A program made the translations under genes and the position numbers. From contig CBDATD010000002.1 in assembly GCA_965199935.1 (NCBI GenBank), positions 248,001 through 312,000 of the forward strand: a stretch of 64,000 bases of DNA, read 5' to 3'. The notes below the pieces were generated by a model. It searched no databases. It was not told where the DNA came from and worked only from the letters and a program-made list of their open reading frames with translations. Below are positions 44,317 through 52,759 of this stretch, one piece after another. The DNA comes from JAPPLG01 sp965199935. Lineage in GTDB: Bacteria > Bdellovibrionota > Bdellovibrionia > Bdellovibrionales > UBA1609. How positions within the stretch are numbered: position 1 is the first letter of the stretch; each line of letters opens with the position of its first letter.

Positions 44317-44620
44317 CTCTTTCTTCGTCTTCGTACATTTGAATCTGATCCAAACGGCTTTTGGAGAAAATTCTTTGAAACTCTCTCCGTGCGCTGCAAA
44401 TCTTAATTTGAGAAGTGCGGCTTAACGAAGAAATAATCTCCATGAGTTTATCCAGACCGCTGGATCCTACAAAATCAAGGTCTGCTAGATTAAAGATGAC
44501 CTTTTTTTGAAGACAATATTTTCTACAAGCTTGATCCAGGTCTGCCACAGACTCCACATCAGAAATGCCGTGGAGCCGAATGATAATAATATCATCTTCT
44601 TTTGTAATTTGAGCCTGCAT
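44300..44620 (-). CDS. STAS-domain protein (anti-sigma factor antagonist-like)
   Basis: A 106-residue single STAS domain like SpoIIAA/RsbV. The segment LADLDFVGSSGLDKLMEI carries the conserved serine that is phosphorylated by an anti-sigma kinase in known systems. The start MQAQITKEDDIIIIRLHG is typical. No partner kinase or sigma factor is adjacent, so which switch it joins is unknown. It is antisense within the translation cluster, between trmD and rnhB. Confidence 0.87.
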   Translation of the reverse strand: MQAQITKEDDIIIIRLHGISDVESVADLDQACRKYCLQKKVIFNLADLDFVGSSGLDKLMEIISSLSRTSQIKICSARREFQRIFSKSRLDQIQMYEDEERAKETF

Positions 44621-44685
44621 ACTCTAGATTGTCTGCGTGAAAGGATAATAAATGTAGGCTGGTTTTGCAAAAACCCGACTCTAAA

Positions 44686-45276
44686 ATGACAAAAATAGAC
44701 TATTGGAAGAAAAAACTGCCTCTTCCCCACATTGGAGTGGATGAAGTGGGTCGGGGCTGTTTAGCAGGCCCTGTTTGTGCAGGGGCTGTTATTTTAAATC
44801 ATGATAGAGTTCAATACACAGACTCCAAGCTGTTGACCCCAAAAAAGAGAGCGGATATCTCTAAAGACATCCATCAAAACCACACAACCGCTGTGGCCTT
44901 CGCATCTGTAGAAGAAATTGATCAGTTGAATATTTTGCAGGCCTCGCTGTTGGCTATGAAAAGGGCTGTTTTAGCCTTGCATGTTCAAACAGGAGGTGTA
45001 TTTGTGGATGGAAAATTTTTAATACCAAATTTGAATAATTTTGTACAAGCGCCTGTAATCAAAGGAGATCTGCTTATAAACTCTATTTCAGCGGCATCTA
45101 TTATTGCAAAACATTTTCGGGATCAATGGATGATTCGGTTGAACCGGCAGTATCCAGGGTACGGGTTGGACCGGCATAAGGGCTATCCTGTAAAGGCTCA
45201 TAAAACTGCCATTGAAAAATTAGGCCCCAGCCCTATTCACCGCAGGACTTTTGCAGGCGTACCCGCCCGAGCATAG
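44686..45276 (+). CDS. rnhB: Ribonuclease HII
   Basis: Removes misincorporated ribonucleotides and RNA primers from DNA. The catalytic carboxylates are visible in GVDEVGRGCLAGPV (Asp19, Glu20), VFVDGKFL and SIIAKHFRDQWM. The C-terminal substrate region GLDRHKGYPVKAH and the PSPIHRRTF ending are typical. I use the ATG at 44686; an in-frame TTG at 44665 is the alternative, and neither has a good ribosome-binding site. Length is about 196 residues. Confidence 0.93.
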   Translation: MTKIDYWKKKLPLPHIGVDEVGRGCLAGPVCAGAVILNHDRVQYTDSKLLTPKKRADISKDIHQNHTTAVAFASVEEIDQLNILQASLLAMKRAVLALHVQTGGVFVDGKFLIPNLNNFVQAPVIKGDLLINSISAASIIAKHFRDQWMIRLNRQYPGYGLDRHKGYPVKAHKTAIEKLGPSPIHRRTFAGVPARA

Positions 45277-45513
45277 CCTGCATAGATTTTGAAGAAAAGA
45301 AATGCTCCCGTGATACCCTTGTGAAATCTAAACATTTTTTTGAAGATAGCAAGTAAAGAAATGACATTTATTTTCGCAGGCAGAAGAAGAATTTAGGATG
45401 ACAGGGGTGTCAAGACAGTGTATAGGCATCAGGAAGTGCGGGTTGATGTTGAGCCTGTTTTGTTGAGAATTCAGAACATTGAAGATGAAGGCTGTGTTTA
45501 TAAGAGGCAGAAA

Positions 45514-45915
45514 ATGAATTTAATTCGAGAAATTTCAAAAAAATACAAATCTATTTCCCCAGCGCCGGGAACCGGAGATAAAGTGAACGTTCATATACGC
45601 GTGGTTGAAGGGGAAAAAGAACGCATTCAGGTTTTTCAAGGCATCGTGCTTAAAACAGGAGCCAGCGGGTCCTCCCGGTCTTTCACTGTAAGAAAAATAT
45701 CGGACGGCATTGGTGTTGAGAAAACATTTCCTCTCAATAGCCCAGTCCTCTCTAAGATAGAAATTTTGTCCCAATCCAAAGTTCGAAGAGCAAAACTTTA
45801 TTATCTAAGAAATCTCAAAGGGCGGGCTTCCCGGCTGACTAGTGTTTTTGTTGGAGACACTCATCAGAAAGAGAGTAAAGATGCTTCAACAAGTACACCC
45901 GAAGATAAAGAATAA
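45514..45915 (+). CDS. rplS: 50S ribosomal protein L19 with acidic tail
   Basis: Protein at the 30S-50S interface. The start at 45514 (MNLIREISKKYKSI) matches the family; the open frame upstream (from 45418) does not resemble L19. The core carries the expected GDKVNVHIRVVEGEKERIQ, TFTVRKIS-like SFTVRKISDGIGVEKTFPL and RRAKLYYLRNLKGRASRL segments. About 18 extra Ser/Asp/Glu/Lys residues follow the usual end. About 237 bases of non-coding leader separate it from rnhB, and the palindromic array begins after its stop. Confidence 0.94.
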   Translation: MNLIREISKKYKSISPAPGTGDKVNVHIRVVEGEKERIQVFQGIVLKTGASGSSRSFTVRKISDGIGVEKTFPLNSPVLSKIEILSQSKVRRAKLYYLRNLKGRASRLTSVFVGDTHQKESKDASTSTPEDKE

Positions 45916-45939
45916 AAGACTGCAAAAACAGGAATCCGG

Positions 45940-46390
45940 TCATTGGAAAGTTTGTATGGACAAGTGAAAACTGCAGACGTACATATTTTTGTTTGTGCGA
46001 AAGCAAAGGCAGACGAATCTTCAAAGCTCAGACATGCGTTTTGAGACAGAGCAAACTTTGTCTGCCCTGTTTCAAATCCGAACTCGTTTGAACTTCCGTC
46101 TGCTTTGCTTTTCCGCATACGTTTTTGTTTGTGCGAAAGCAAAGGCAGACGAATCTTCAAAGCTCAGATATGCATTTTGAGACAGGGCAAACTTTGTCTG
46201 CTCTGTTTCAAATCCGAACTCGTTTGAACCTCCGTCTGCTTTGCTTTTCCGCATACGTTTTTGTTTGTGCGAAAGCAAAGGCAGACGAATCTTCAAAGCT
46301 CAAACATGCGTTTTGAGACAGGGCAAACTTTGTCTGCTCTGTTTCAAATCCGAACTCGTTTGAACCTCCGTCTGCTTTGTTTTTCACGTA
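45940..46390. repeat. Three tandem copies of the 136-bp palindromic (ERIC-like) element
   Basis: TGTGCGAAAGC starts at 45994, 46130 and 46266, each exactly 136 bases apart, and a leader at 45940-45972 matches the sequence before the 16.9-kb partial copy. The units are nearly identical to the 26.8-kb array. Each forms a long imperfect hairpin with arms of about 50 bases. The array fills the space between the convergent rplS and yraN. Open frames run through it on both strands, but the period shifts frame between units. It covers the 500-base non-coding interval, which holds nothing else. Confidence 0.9.
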
Positions 46391-46418
46391 AAAGCAGTGG
46401 TTTTTTTTTCGTTTGCAT

Positions 46419-46745
46419 CTAATCATCTAGAGGGTAAACTTGAACTTCACTTCCGCGGACAATAGCTGTTAAAATCAGAACTGAAGCTTGTCTGGCGTCG
46501 CTAAGTATCTCCGCGGCTCTTTTAATTCTATCCATTTGTTTTTTGCTGACAGGGCGGAGGGTCCTCCATAAATTATTTGATTTCACTTCTACGATGTAAT
46601 ACACGCCCCGCCTTTTTAAAATTAAATCCAACTCAATTCCAGCGATAGAAAAATTTCTGGCAATCAGTTTATAATTGAGATGTTGAAAATAACGTAAGGC
46701 AGTGTCTTCCGAAGAAGAACCTTTAATTTGGTCTAAGGAAGGCAT
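46419..46745 (-). CDS. UPF0102/YraN-family nuclease-fold protein
   Basis: Small protein with an endonuclease-like fold and unknown substrate, widespread near rnhB/rplS. The motif AGIELDLILKRRGVYYIVEVKS gives the family's E...D...EVK carboxylates, although the usual GEIDLI reads GIELDLI here. The C-terminal SKKQMDRIKRAAEI is typical. I use the ATG at 46745; upstream in-frame codons overlap the next gene. It overlaps the preceding minus-strand gene by 23 bases. Confidence 0.83.
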   Translation of the reverse strand: MPSLDQIKGSSSEDTALRYFQHLNYKLIARNFSIAGIELDLILKRRGVYYIVEVKSNNLWRTLRPVSKKQMDRIKRAAEILSDARQASVLILTAIVRGSEVQVYPLDD

Positions 46746-47661
46746 ATTGTTTTGATGTTTGTTTGTATTCTTTAAGACGGTATTCAATATTAGCGGTCAA
46801 CAGCAGGATCAAACGATCTTTAGGATACATATTTCTTAGAGCTGTTTGAGCCTTATCCATGCACTTTTCAGCAGTTTCAAGGGCCTTGGGGTGGTTCTCA
46901 ATCAACAGCTGATAGCCTGTTTTTAGAAATTGTATCAGCTCTTGATAGAAAGGGTCTGTTTGGGCTTTAATGTAGAAGCTCTCTAATTTTTTCAGACTTA
47001 GAAATAACTGCGGATGATCTTGAATACGCTGTACTCTTTTTTTCTCTAAGAGAGAAAAGGTGTTTGAGAATTTTTTAATTTCCAGCTCATCTGTAGAAAA
47101 GATGTAAAAATGGTCGAAAGATCCATGCACCATTTGAGATTTTAAAGGCTCAAGTTCAAATTGATCGTTATAGTAAAGGTGAGACAAAGGAGGGAATGGC
47201 TTGAACCGGCCGTCTTGCAGTCTGCATAAATCATTGTGTCTGTAAACCCGCAAACTTCCATCGGATCGCAGTTGAAGAACCAAGGCATCCGTATTTGTGC
47301 AGACTGCAGTGCGTACAGAATAATGATCATTTTCATAATAATGTTTCAGGGCTGTTAATAAATCCTTCGTCTTTTCTATAGATACAATCTGCGCGTTGAA
47401 TTTATTTTTGAGTTTTTCAATATCCAAGAAGTGTTTTCTGAAAAAGGGCTGAATTTCATCCAGGAGATGATAGGCAAAAGAGGCTCTCATAGAGCGGTAG
47501 CGGGGATTATACAGGGAGTAGAAATAAAAATGTTCAATCATCTCTGCTTGAAACTGCTGGTGATGAGAGGTATGCCTGCAATGGAGGTAATTTAAGAGCA
47601 AGAGAGGAATTTCATATCTCTTTTGCTCAAGATAATCCTTGAATTGGTAGAGAGTTGCCAT
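46723..47661 (-). CDS. Helical protein of unknown function
   Basis: A 312-residue cytoplasmic-looking protein with no signal peptide. The N-terminal half mixes helices and a beta-rich segment (DALVLQLRSDGSLRVYR), and the C-terminal part (about 210-310) is helical in TPR-like style (EKCMDKAQTALRNMY, LTANIEYRLKEYKQTSKQY). No family is recognised. It is divergent from the coiled-coil gene at 47712 and overlaps yraN, so it probably shares its transcript. No ribosome-binding site is seen. Confidence 0.6.
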   Translation of the reverse strand: MATLYQFKDYLEQKRYEIPLLLLNYLHCRHTSHHQQFQAEMIEHFYFYSLYNPRYRSMRASFAYHLLDEIQPFFRKHFLDIEKLKNKFNAQIVSIEKTKDLLTALKHYYENDHYSVRTAVCTNTDALVLQLRSDGSLRVYRHNDLCRLQDGRFKPFPPLSHLYYNDQFELEPLKSQMVHGSFDHFYIFSTDELEIKKFSNTFSLLEKKRVQRIQDHPQLFLSLKKLESFYIKAQTDPFYQELIQFLKTGYQLLIENHPKALETAEKCMDKAQTALRNMYPKDRLILLLTANIEYRLKEYKQTSKQYAFLRPN

Positions 47662-47711
47662 TTAATATGATATACAGCAGTCGAATCCGCCGAGTCTAGA
47701 GGATTTTTAGC

Positions 47712-48170
47712 ATGGCCAGAGAATTAAATCAAGATTTTATCGAACCTCGACAAGAAGGCGTGTCCATAGAAGATGTCAAAGAGCTTAAAAAAGAAGTTCT
47801 CGAATTGGGCTTGCAGGCCAAAAAATCTCAGGGAGGGGTGGTTTTTATTTACTCCAAACTTGTGCGTTTATTTGACACGATCAAAAGCCAGATGGATCGA
47901 ATGAGAAAAGAGCATGCAGATTTTCAGATACATATACAAGGGCAGCTGGAAAAACTTCAAAATAAAATAGAGGAGCAAAAAGACAATCAAGAACAATTTA
48001 TGACACTAAAAATCAAAGAACTGCTTAATGAACACCATCAACTGAATAAAAAATATGATTATCAGTTAAAAGATTTATGTAGAAGTTTGACGGAACAGTC
48101 AGAGCAGATGTGGAGCTTAAATGACCAATTGCAGGAAATAAAAGAAGAGATCTCTCCTCGAACTTCCTAA
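47712..48170 (+). CDS. Coiled-coil protein of unknown function
   Basis: A 152-residue soluble protein, mostly a long coiled coil from about residue 20 to the end (VKELKKEVLELGLQAKKS, MRKEHADFQIHIQGQLEKLQ, LNDQLQEIKEEI). A short break with GGVVFIYSKLVRLFDTIKS lies at about 40-60. No enzymatic motif is seen. AGAGGA lies eight bases before the ATG. Its end converges with lspA, overlapping by four bases. Confidence 0.65.
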   Translation: MARELNQDFIEPRQEGVSIEDVKELKKEVLELGLQAKKSQGGVVFIYSKLVRLFDTIKSQMDRMRKEHADFQIHIQGQLEKLQNKIEEQKDNQEQFMTLKIKELLNEHHQLNKKYDYQLKDLCRSLTEQSEQMWSLNDQLQEIKEEISPRTS

Positions 48171-48652
48171 AGGGGAAGTTTGTCTGGATGTTTCCAGCTG
48201 ATCCACGCCACAATAATCACTCCGATAACAATAAAGCTGTCTGCAAGATTAAAAGTGGGCCATGCCCAGCCGCCGTTTGGGATATGAAAGTCTAAAAAAT
48301 CAATAACATATTGAAAATGCACTCGATCAATAAAGTTGCCCAAAGCCCCTCCTAAGATAAAGGATAGGGAGACAACAGGTATAATTTCTTTGTGTTGTAC
48401 TTTTTTCACAATATTGAAAATAATGAAGAAAGCAATCACAGGAAATATAATAAACAAAATAGTACGCAGCACAGGGTTGGTGTTGCTAAAAATTCCAAAG
48501 GCGCCGCCGGCGTTTCTCACATAAGTAATACTGAAGAAATTTGTCAGAATCACAGACTCACCAAGGGCAAAATGAGTATGCACATAAAGTTTTACAGCCT
48601 GATCTAGGGCCGTCACAGCTAAAGAAGTTGTCAATACGATCAGATATTTCAT
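48167..48652 (-). CDS. lspA: Lipoprotein signal peptidase
   Basis: Inner-membrane aspartic protease that cleaves prolipoproteins before the lipidated cysteine; several lipoproteins in this window are its substrates. The start at 48652 overlaps the ileS stop (ATGA). About four membrane helices and the catalytic aspartates in GGALGNFIDRV and FNLADSFIVIG are visible. Length of about 161 residues is normal. It is the last gene of the rsmA-smpB-ileS-lspA operon. Confidence 0.95.
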   Translation of the reverse strand: MKYLIVLTTSLAVTALDQAVKLYVHTHFALGESVILTNFFSITYVRNAGGAFGIFSNTNPVLRTILFIIFPVIAFFIIFNIVKKVQHKEIIPVVSLSFILGGALGNFIDRVHFQYVIDFLDFHIPNGGWAWPTFNLADSFIVIGVIIVAWISWKHPDKLPL

Positions 48653-51342
48653 ATATTTTTCACACACTTTGGACAAAGAGAGTCATGATTCAATTTTTCA
48701 CTGTAATACCAGCACCGGAGGCATTTTCCACCGACAGCCTTTTGAATCTGAATATTTAAACTTTCCCCTTTCTGTATTTCTACTTCAGAGACAATAAAAA
48801 ACTCCTCCAACTCTGAATACCCCTTGAAAAGGCTATAGCTTTCAGCAGGAAGGGTCAAACAGACCTTGGCTTCTAAGCTGGAACCTAATACTTTATTTTT
48901 ACGCAAGGTTTCAAGTTTCTTGCTGACAGTTCTTCTTACTTCAAGTAATTTTTTAAATTTTTTATTTAACTCATTATTTTTAAAAGATAATTTCTTAAAT
49001 GATTCAAGAAAAATACTTTCCTTTTTTGGAGTTAAGTGTTGATAGGCTTCTTCACTGAGGAAGCTGGTGATAGGGGACATGAGCTGAAGCAGGTTTTTTA
49101 ACAGTAAATAAAGAGCGGTCTGGCTGGATCTGCGTTCTAAACTGTCGGCTTTAAAAGTATAGAGGCGGTCTTTAATAATATCCAGATAAAAAGAGGAAAG
49201 TTCATTAGTAAAAAATTTATTCAAACTTTGATAGACCTTATGAAACTCAAATTTTTCATAATGATTTAAAATATCTTCAGACAGCTCCGTAAGGATGCTT
49301 AAAATCCATTGATCTAATTCTTTCATTTGTGAAAGAGGCACTGAGTTTTTTTCCACAGTGAAGTCATGCAGGTTTCCGATAAGAAATCGAAGAGTATTTC
49401 TGAACCTCCGGTAGGTCTCTCTGACTCGGCTTAAAATCTCTTCACCAGAGCTGATATCTCCGGAATAATCAGAGCTGGCCGCCCAGAGTCTTAAAATTTC
49501 AGCACCGTATTTTTTAGTGATATCTTCAGGGTTGATGATATTTCCAAGACTTTTGCTCATTTTTCTTTTTTCCAGATCATACACAAATCCATGAGTGATA
49601 AGAGTTTTAAAAGGGCTTTGCTGGTGGAGCGCTATAGAAGAGTTCAAGCTGGTTTGAAACCATCCCCGGTGCTGATCGCTTCCTTCAATATAAATATCTG
49701 CTGGAAAAATGTTTTTTAATTTTTGAAACACCCAGTGGCAGACACCACTGTCAAACCAAACATCCAAAATGTCCTGCCCTTTTTTGAATACATTGTGGGA
49801 GCATTTTTTACACACTTCTTGATGTACAAGCTCTTTTGCCGGTCTTGAAAAGTAATATTCAATTCCTTCTTTTGTCTGCTCCATTTTATCAGCAAGATCA
49901 TGCATGAGGGAAGAAGAAAGCAGGGGGGATTTGCAGGATTCACAGTAAAAAACAGGAATGGGAACGCCCCAAACTCTCTGACGGCTGAGGCACCAGTCCG
50001 GACTGTCTTGGATCATAGCTTTGAGTCTGGATTGGCTCCAAGAGGGAATGAATTTAATTTTTTCAAGGCTTTCTAATGCTTTTTTTCGAATGGGCAGATC
50101 TTTATGATCGAATTTTAAGAACCACTGATCGGTCAATCGGAAAATAAGGGGAAATTTTGAACGGGGATTGCAGGGATAGCTGTGTTCAATTTCTTCCTCA
50201 TAAACAAGGTGTCCTGAGGATTTAAGTTTTTCAATAATAAGAGGGTTGCTTTTAAAAACATTCAAACCTTTCCACTCTGGAATTTCTGAGGTGAAACATC
50301 CTTTTTCATCTACAGGGCATACAGCAGACAAATGGTATTTTTGACCCACAATAAAGTCATCTGTACCGTGTCCTGGAGCTGTGTGAACACACCCTGTGCC
50401 GGCTTCTAAAGACACATGGGCCCCTAAGATAACTGGAGAGATGCGGTCTAAAAAAGGATGAGAGTATGTCAGTCCTTCCAACTGGCGGCCTTTAAACTTT
50501 TTTTTCAGCTGTAGAGAGAGTGAACTGCGTTTTTCAAAAGCTTCTTTCAGCGCCTCAGCGATAATGAAAAATTCTTTTTGCCGGAGGTTTTCATACAGTC
50601 CGTATTCAAAATCGGGGTGGACGCAAACAGCTTGATTGGCAGGCAGGGTCCAGGGGGTGGTGGTCCATATGACAAAATAAGAATTTTCCGGAAAATCTTC
50701 AGCAGGTTGAATCTGGAATTTGACATCAATAGAAGGGCTTTTTAGGTTTTGGTATTCTACTTCTGAAACAGCAGTGGCTGTCTGCAGTTTCATACACCAG
50801 TGAATGGGGCGTTTTCCTCTGTACAACAATCCTTTTGCTGTAAGCAAAGCGAGGGCCCTAATTTCTTCAGCTTCGAAAGAAGACTGCATTGTTAAAATCT
50901 TATTTTTCCAGTCTGCTAAAACCCCCAGTCTTTGAAATTGATCTTCCTGCACTTGAATCCACTTGCGGGCTGTGTCCCGGCAGGCGGATCGAATTTCTCC
51001 AGGGTCTTTGCTTTTTGTTTTTTTGAGAACGCGAAGTTCAATAGGCAGACCGTGGCAGTCCCAGAGAGGGACAAAAGAACACTTCCGGCCCCTCAGCCAT
51101 GCCTGCTTTACAAGAATATCCTTTAAAACTTTATTTAAAGCAGTGCCTAAATGAATAGAGCCGTTGGCGTAAGGAGGACCGTCCAGCAAGTTCAACTCTG
51201 GGTTGTTTGCGTGTTTTTTTTGAACTTTTTCGTAAATGGACTTTTCCTGCCAGAACTGAACAAGCTGCGGCTCTGTTTGAGGAAGATTTCCTCTCATAGG
51301 AAAGGAGGTCTTGGGCAGTAGAATAGGGTAGGTTTGGCTCAT
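48649..51342 (-). CDS. ileS: Isoleucyl-tRNA synthetase
   Basis: Charges tRNA-Ile. The 897-residue class I enzyme has the HIGH-type motif in GPPYANGSIHLGTAL (about 55-69), the KMSKSLGN motif near 594-601, an editing domain between, and a C-terminal zinc-binding end with CLRCWYYS...CPKC. The zinc end is typical of the bacterial IleS form. It overlaps smpB at its start and lspA at its end by four bases each. Confidence 0.96.
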   Translation of the reverse strand: MSQTYPILLPKTSFPMRGNLPQTEPQLVQFWQEKSIYEKVQKKHANNPELNLLDGPPYANGSIHLGTALNKVLKDILVKQAWLRGRKCSFVPLWDCHGLPIELRVLKKTKSKDPGEIRSACRDTARKWIQVQEDQFQRLGVLADWKNKILTMQSSFEAEEIRALALLTAKGLLYRGKRPIHWCMKLQTATAVSEVEYQNLKSPSIDVKFQIQPAEDFPENSYFVIWTTTPWTLPANQAVCVHPDFEYGLYENLRQKEFFIIAEALKEAFEKRSSLSLQLKKKFKGRQLEGLTYSHPFLDRISPVILGAHVSLEAGTGCVHTAPGHGTDDFIVGQKYHLSAVCPVDEKGCFTSEIPEWKGLNVFKSNPLIIEKLKSSGHLVYEEEIEHSYPCNPRSKFPLIFRLTDQWFLKFDHKDLPIRKKALESLEKIKFIPSWSQSRLKAMIQDSPDWCLSRQRVWGVPIPVFYCESCKSPLLSSSLMHDLADKMEQTKEGIEYYFSRPAKELVHQEVCKKCSHNVFKKGQDILDVWFDSGVCHWVFQKLKNIFPADIYIEGSDQHRGWFQTSLNSSIALHQQSPFKTLITHGFVYDLEKRKMSKSLGNIINPEDITKKYGAEILRLWAASSDYSGDISSGEEILSRVRETYRRFRNTLRFLIGNLHDFTVEKNSVPLSQMKELDQWILSILTELSEDILNHYEKFEFHKVYQSLNKFFTNELSSFYLDIIKDRLYTFKADSLERRSSQTALYLLLKNLLQLMSPITSFLSEEAYQHLTPKKESIFLESFKKLSFKNNELNKKFKKLLEVRRTVSKKLETLRKNKVLGSSLEAKVCLTLPAESYSLFKGYSELEEFFIVSEVEIQKGESLNIQIQKAVGGKCLRCWYYSEKLNHDSLCPKCVKNI

Positions 51343-51791
51343 GATCGTTTTAAGTTTTTTCTAATTTCTCTTTGCATGGTTTTTTTCTTAGACGCTTCTC
51401 TTTTGTCCCACTTCTTTTTCCCTTTAGCAAGGGCAATTTCTATTTTTGCCAGACCATTTTTCAAATAAATTTTTGTGGGGATGCAGGTCAGCCCTTTTTT
51501 TTGAAGAGACCCCTTAATTTTATTCAGTTCGTTTCGGTGGAGCAGCAGTTTCCTCAATCTTTCAGGTTCGTGGTTGTTGGAAGGGCCGGAGGATTTATAA
51601 GGGCTGATATGGGAATTTTGCAGATAAGCTTCATCTTTTCTGAATGAGATGTAAGAGTCTTTGAGCTGGCAGGCCCCCTGCCGGAGGGATTTAATCTCCG
51701 TGCCTTTCAGCTTCAATCCAGCTTCAAATTTGTCCAAGAGGAGATATTCAAAGCCGGCTTTTTTATTGAGAGAGACGATTTTGACTGACAT
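51339..51791 (-). CDS. smpB: SsrA-binding protein SmpB
   Basis: Binds tmRNA and brings it to stalled ribosomes. The start at 51791 (MSVKIVSLNKKAGFEYL) has TGAGGA six bases upstream. Family features GLKLKGTEIKSLRQGACQL, YKSSGPSNNHEP and the basic C-terminal tail with KGKKKWDKREASKKK are present. The tail and length (150 residues) are normal. tmRNA itself is not in the window. It overlaps both rsmA and ileS. Confidence 0.95.
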   Translation of the reverse strand: MSVKIVSLNKKAGFEYLLLDKFEAGLKLKGTEIKSLRQGACQLKDSYISFRKDEAYLQNSHISPYKSSGPSNNHEPERLRKLLLHRNELNKIKGSLQKKGLTCIPTKIYLKNGLAKIEIALAKGKKKWDKREASKKKTMQREIRKNLKRS

Positions 51792-52605
51792 AAGAATCCT
51801 CATTCAAAAGCTTATACAGTTTTACAAATTGATCAACACTTAATTCTTCCGCTCGGGCTGAAGAAGGAAGATTCAGCCTGTCGAAAAACTGCCTCAGCTG
51901 TTTGTCTTGAGTTTTTTTACAGGGAAGTCTGCAAACACGCATCTTTCTTATCTTGTTCAAGAGAATTTTTCTTTTTTGATGAAAACATTTCTTCATAAAA
52001 TCCGCTAAAGCTGAATCCAAAGTATTTTTTCTTTGAAAAGTGAGAACCACTCCTTCGACTTGCGGAGGGGGATAGAAGTCAGAAATAGGGACAGTCATCT
52101 TTTTCTGTGCTTTCCATGCGTGTTGAACGGCGGCGGAAAGAAATCCATAAGACTTTTTTTTATGCTGAGACAGCATTCTTTCAGCAGTTTCCTTTTGCAC
52201 CATCAGGCACATTTTTTGAACAGGCCAATAAATGGACGCTTGAATAATGAGTCTGTTGGATATTTGATAAGGCAGGTTTCCGACCAGAGTTGAGGATTCA
52301 AAAAGTTTGGGGTCGTTTAATTGAAGAGCGTCTTTTTCAATAACAGAAAATTTTTTTTGCCTCCAAAAGCGAGCCAGCACAGCATCCAGCTCCACCAAAG
52401 TGAGAGGAATGTTTAATTGGGAGAGGGGGGAGGTCAAGCTTCCGAGGCCGGGTCCTATTTCAATCAATGAGGAAGGTTTGAGGTTTTGGACAAGGGAGCT
52501 TATCTGTGCAGAGATAAGGGGGTTGATCAGAAAGTTTTGCCCTAAAGATTTCTTTGGCCGCAATTTTAAAACTTTGAGTTGTTTTAGAGTTTCTTTTTTG
52601 TTCAT
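51763..52605 (-). CDS. rsmA: 16S rRNA dimethyladenosine methyltransferase RsmA (KsgA)
   Basis: Dimethylates two adenosines near the 3' end of 16S rRNA during small-subunit assembly. Motifs: SLGQNFLINP near the N-terminus, the S-adenosylmethionine loop LIEIGPGLGSLT (about 47-58) and the catalytic NLPY at 110-113. The C-terminal helical domain ends with AREL-like LPSSARAEELSVDQFVKLY. At 280 residues it is standard. It opens the rsmA-smpB-ileS-lspA operon and overlaps smpB by 29 bases. Confidence 0.95.
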   Translation of the reverse strand: MNKKETLKQLKVLKLRPKKSLGQNFLINPLISAQISSLVQNLKPSSLIEIGPGLGSLTSPLSQLNIPLTLVELDAVLARFWRQKKFSVIEKDALQLNDPKLFESSTLVGNLPYQISNRLIIQASIYWPVQKMCLMVQKETAERMLSQHKKKSYGFLSAAVQHAWKAQKKMTVPISDFYPPPQVEGVVLTFQRKNTLDSALADFMKKCFHQKRKILLNKIRKMRVCRLPCKKTQDKQLRQFFDRLNLPSSARAEELSVDQFVKLYKLLNEDSYVSQNRLSQ

Positions 52606-52759
52606 TGCTTTGTTTTATGTGATTTGGGGGTTCTTGTCATCCCAGCTTTTTCCAATCCTCTCTGCTGTAGAGATTTGTAAAAAATTCGGTTTCATTTCCA
52701 TTATCCCCATAGGCCTGCCGTTTCTGCGGAAGCTGGACGGCCGCGCGTGAAGGCCCGCT

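Noticed and set aside
45418..45513. Upstream in-frame extension of rplS (GTG at 45418)
   Set aside because: It does not resemble L19, whereas the protein aligns with the family from the ATG at 45514.
45985..46390. CRISPR array
   Set aside because: The repeated unit is 136 bases, itself palindromic, with no variable spacers between copies and no cas genes.
45839..46426. Minus-strand reading frames over the repeat array, sharing the start MKIRLPLLSHKQK
   Set aside because: They are open only because the same 136-bp unit recurs. The period is not a multiple of three, so each frame ends and restarts, and there are no ribosome-binding sites.
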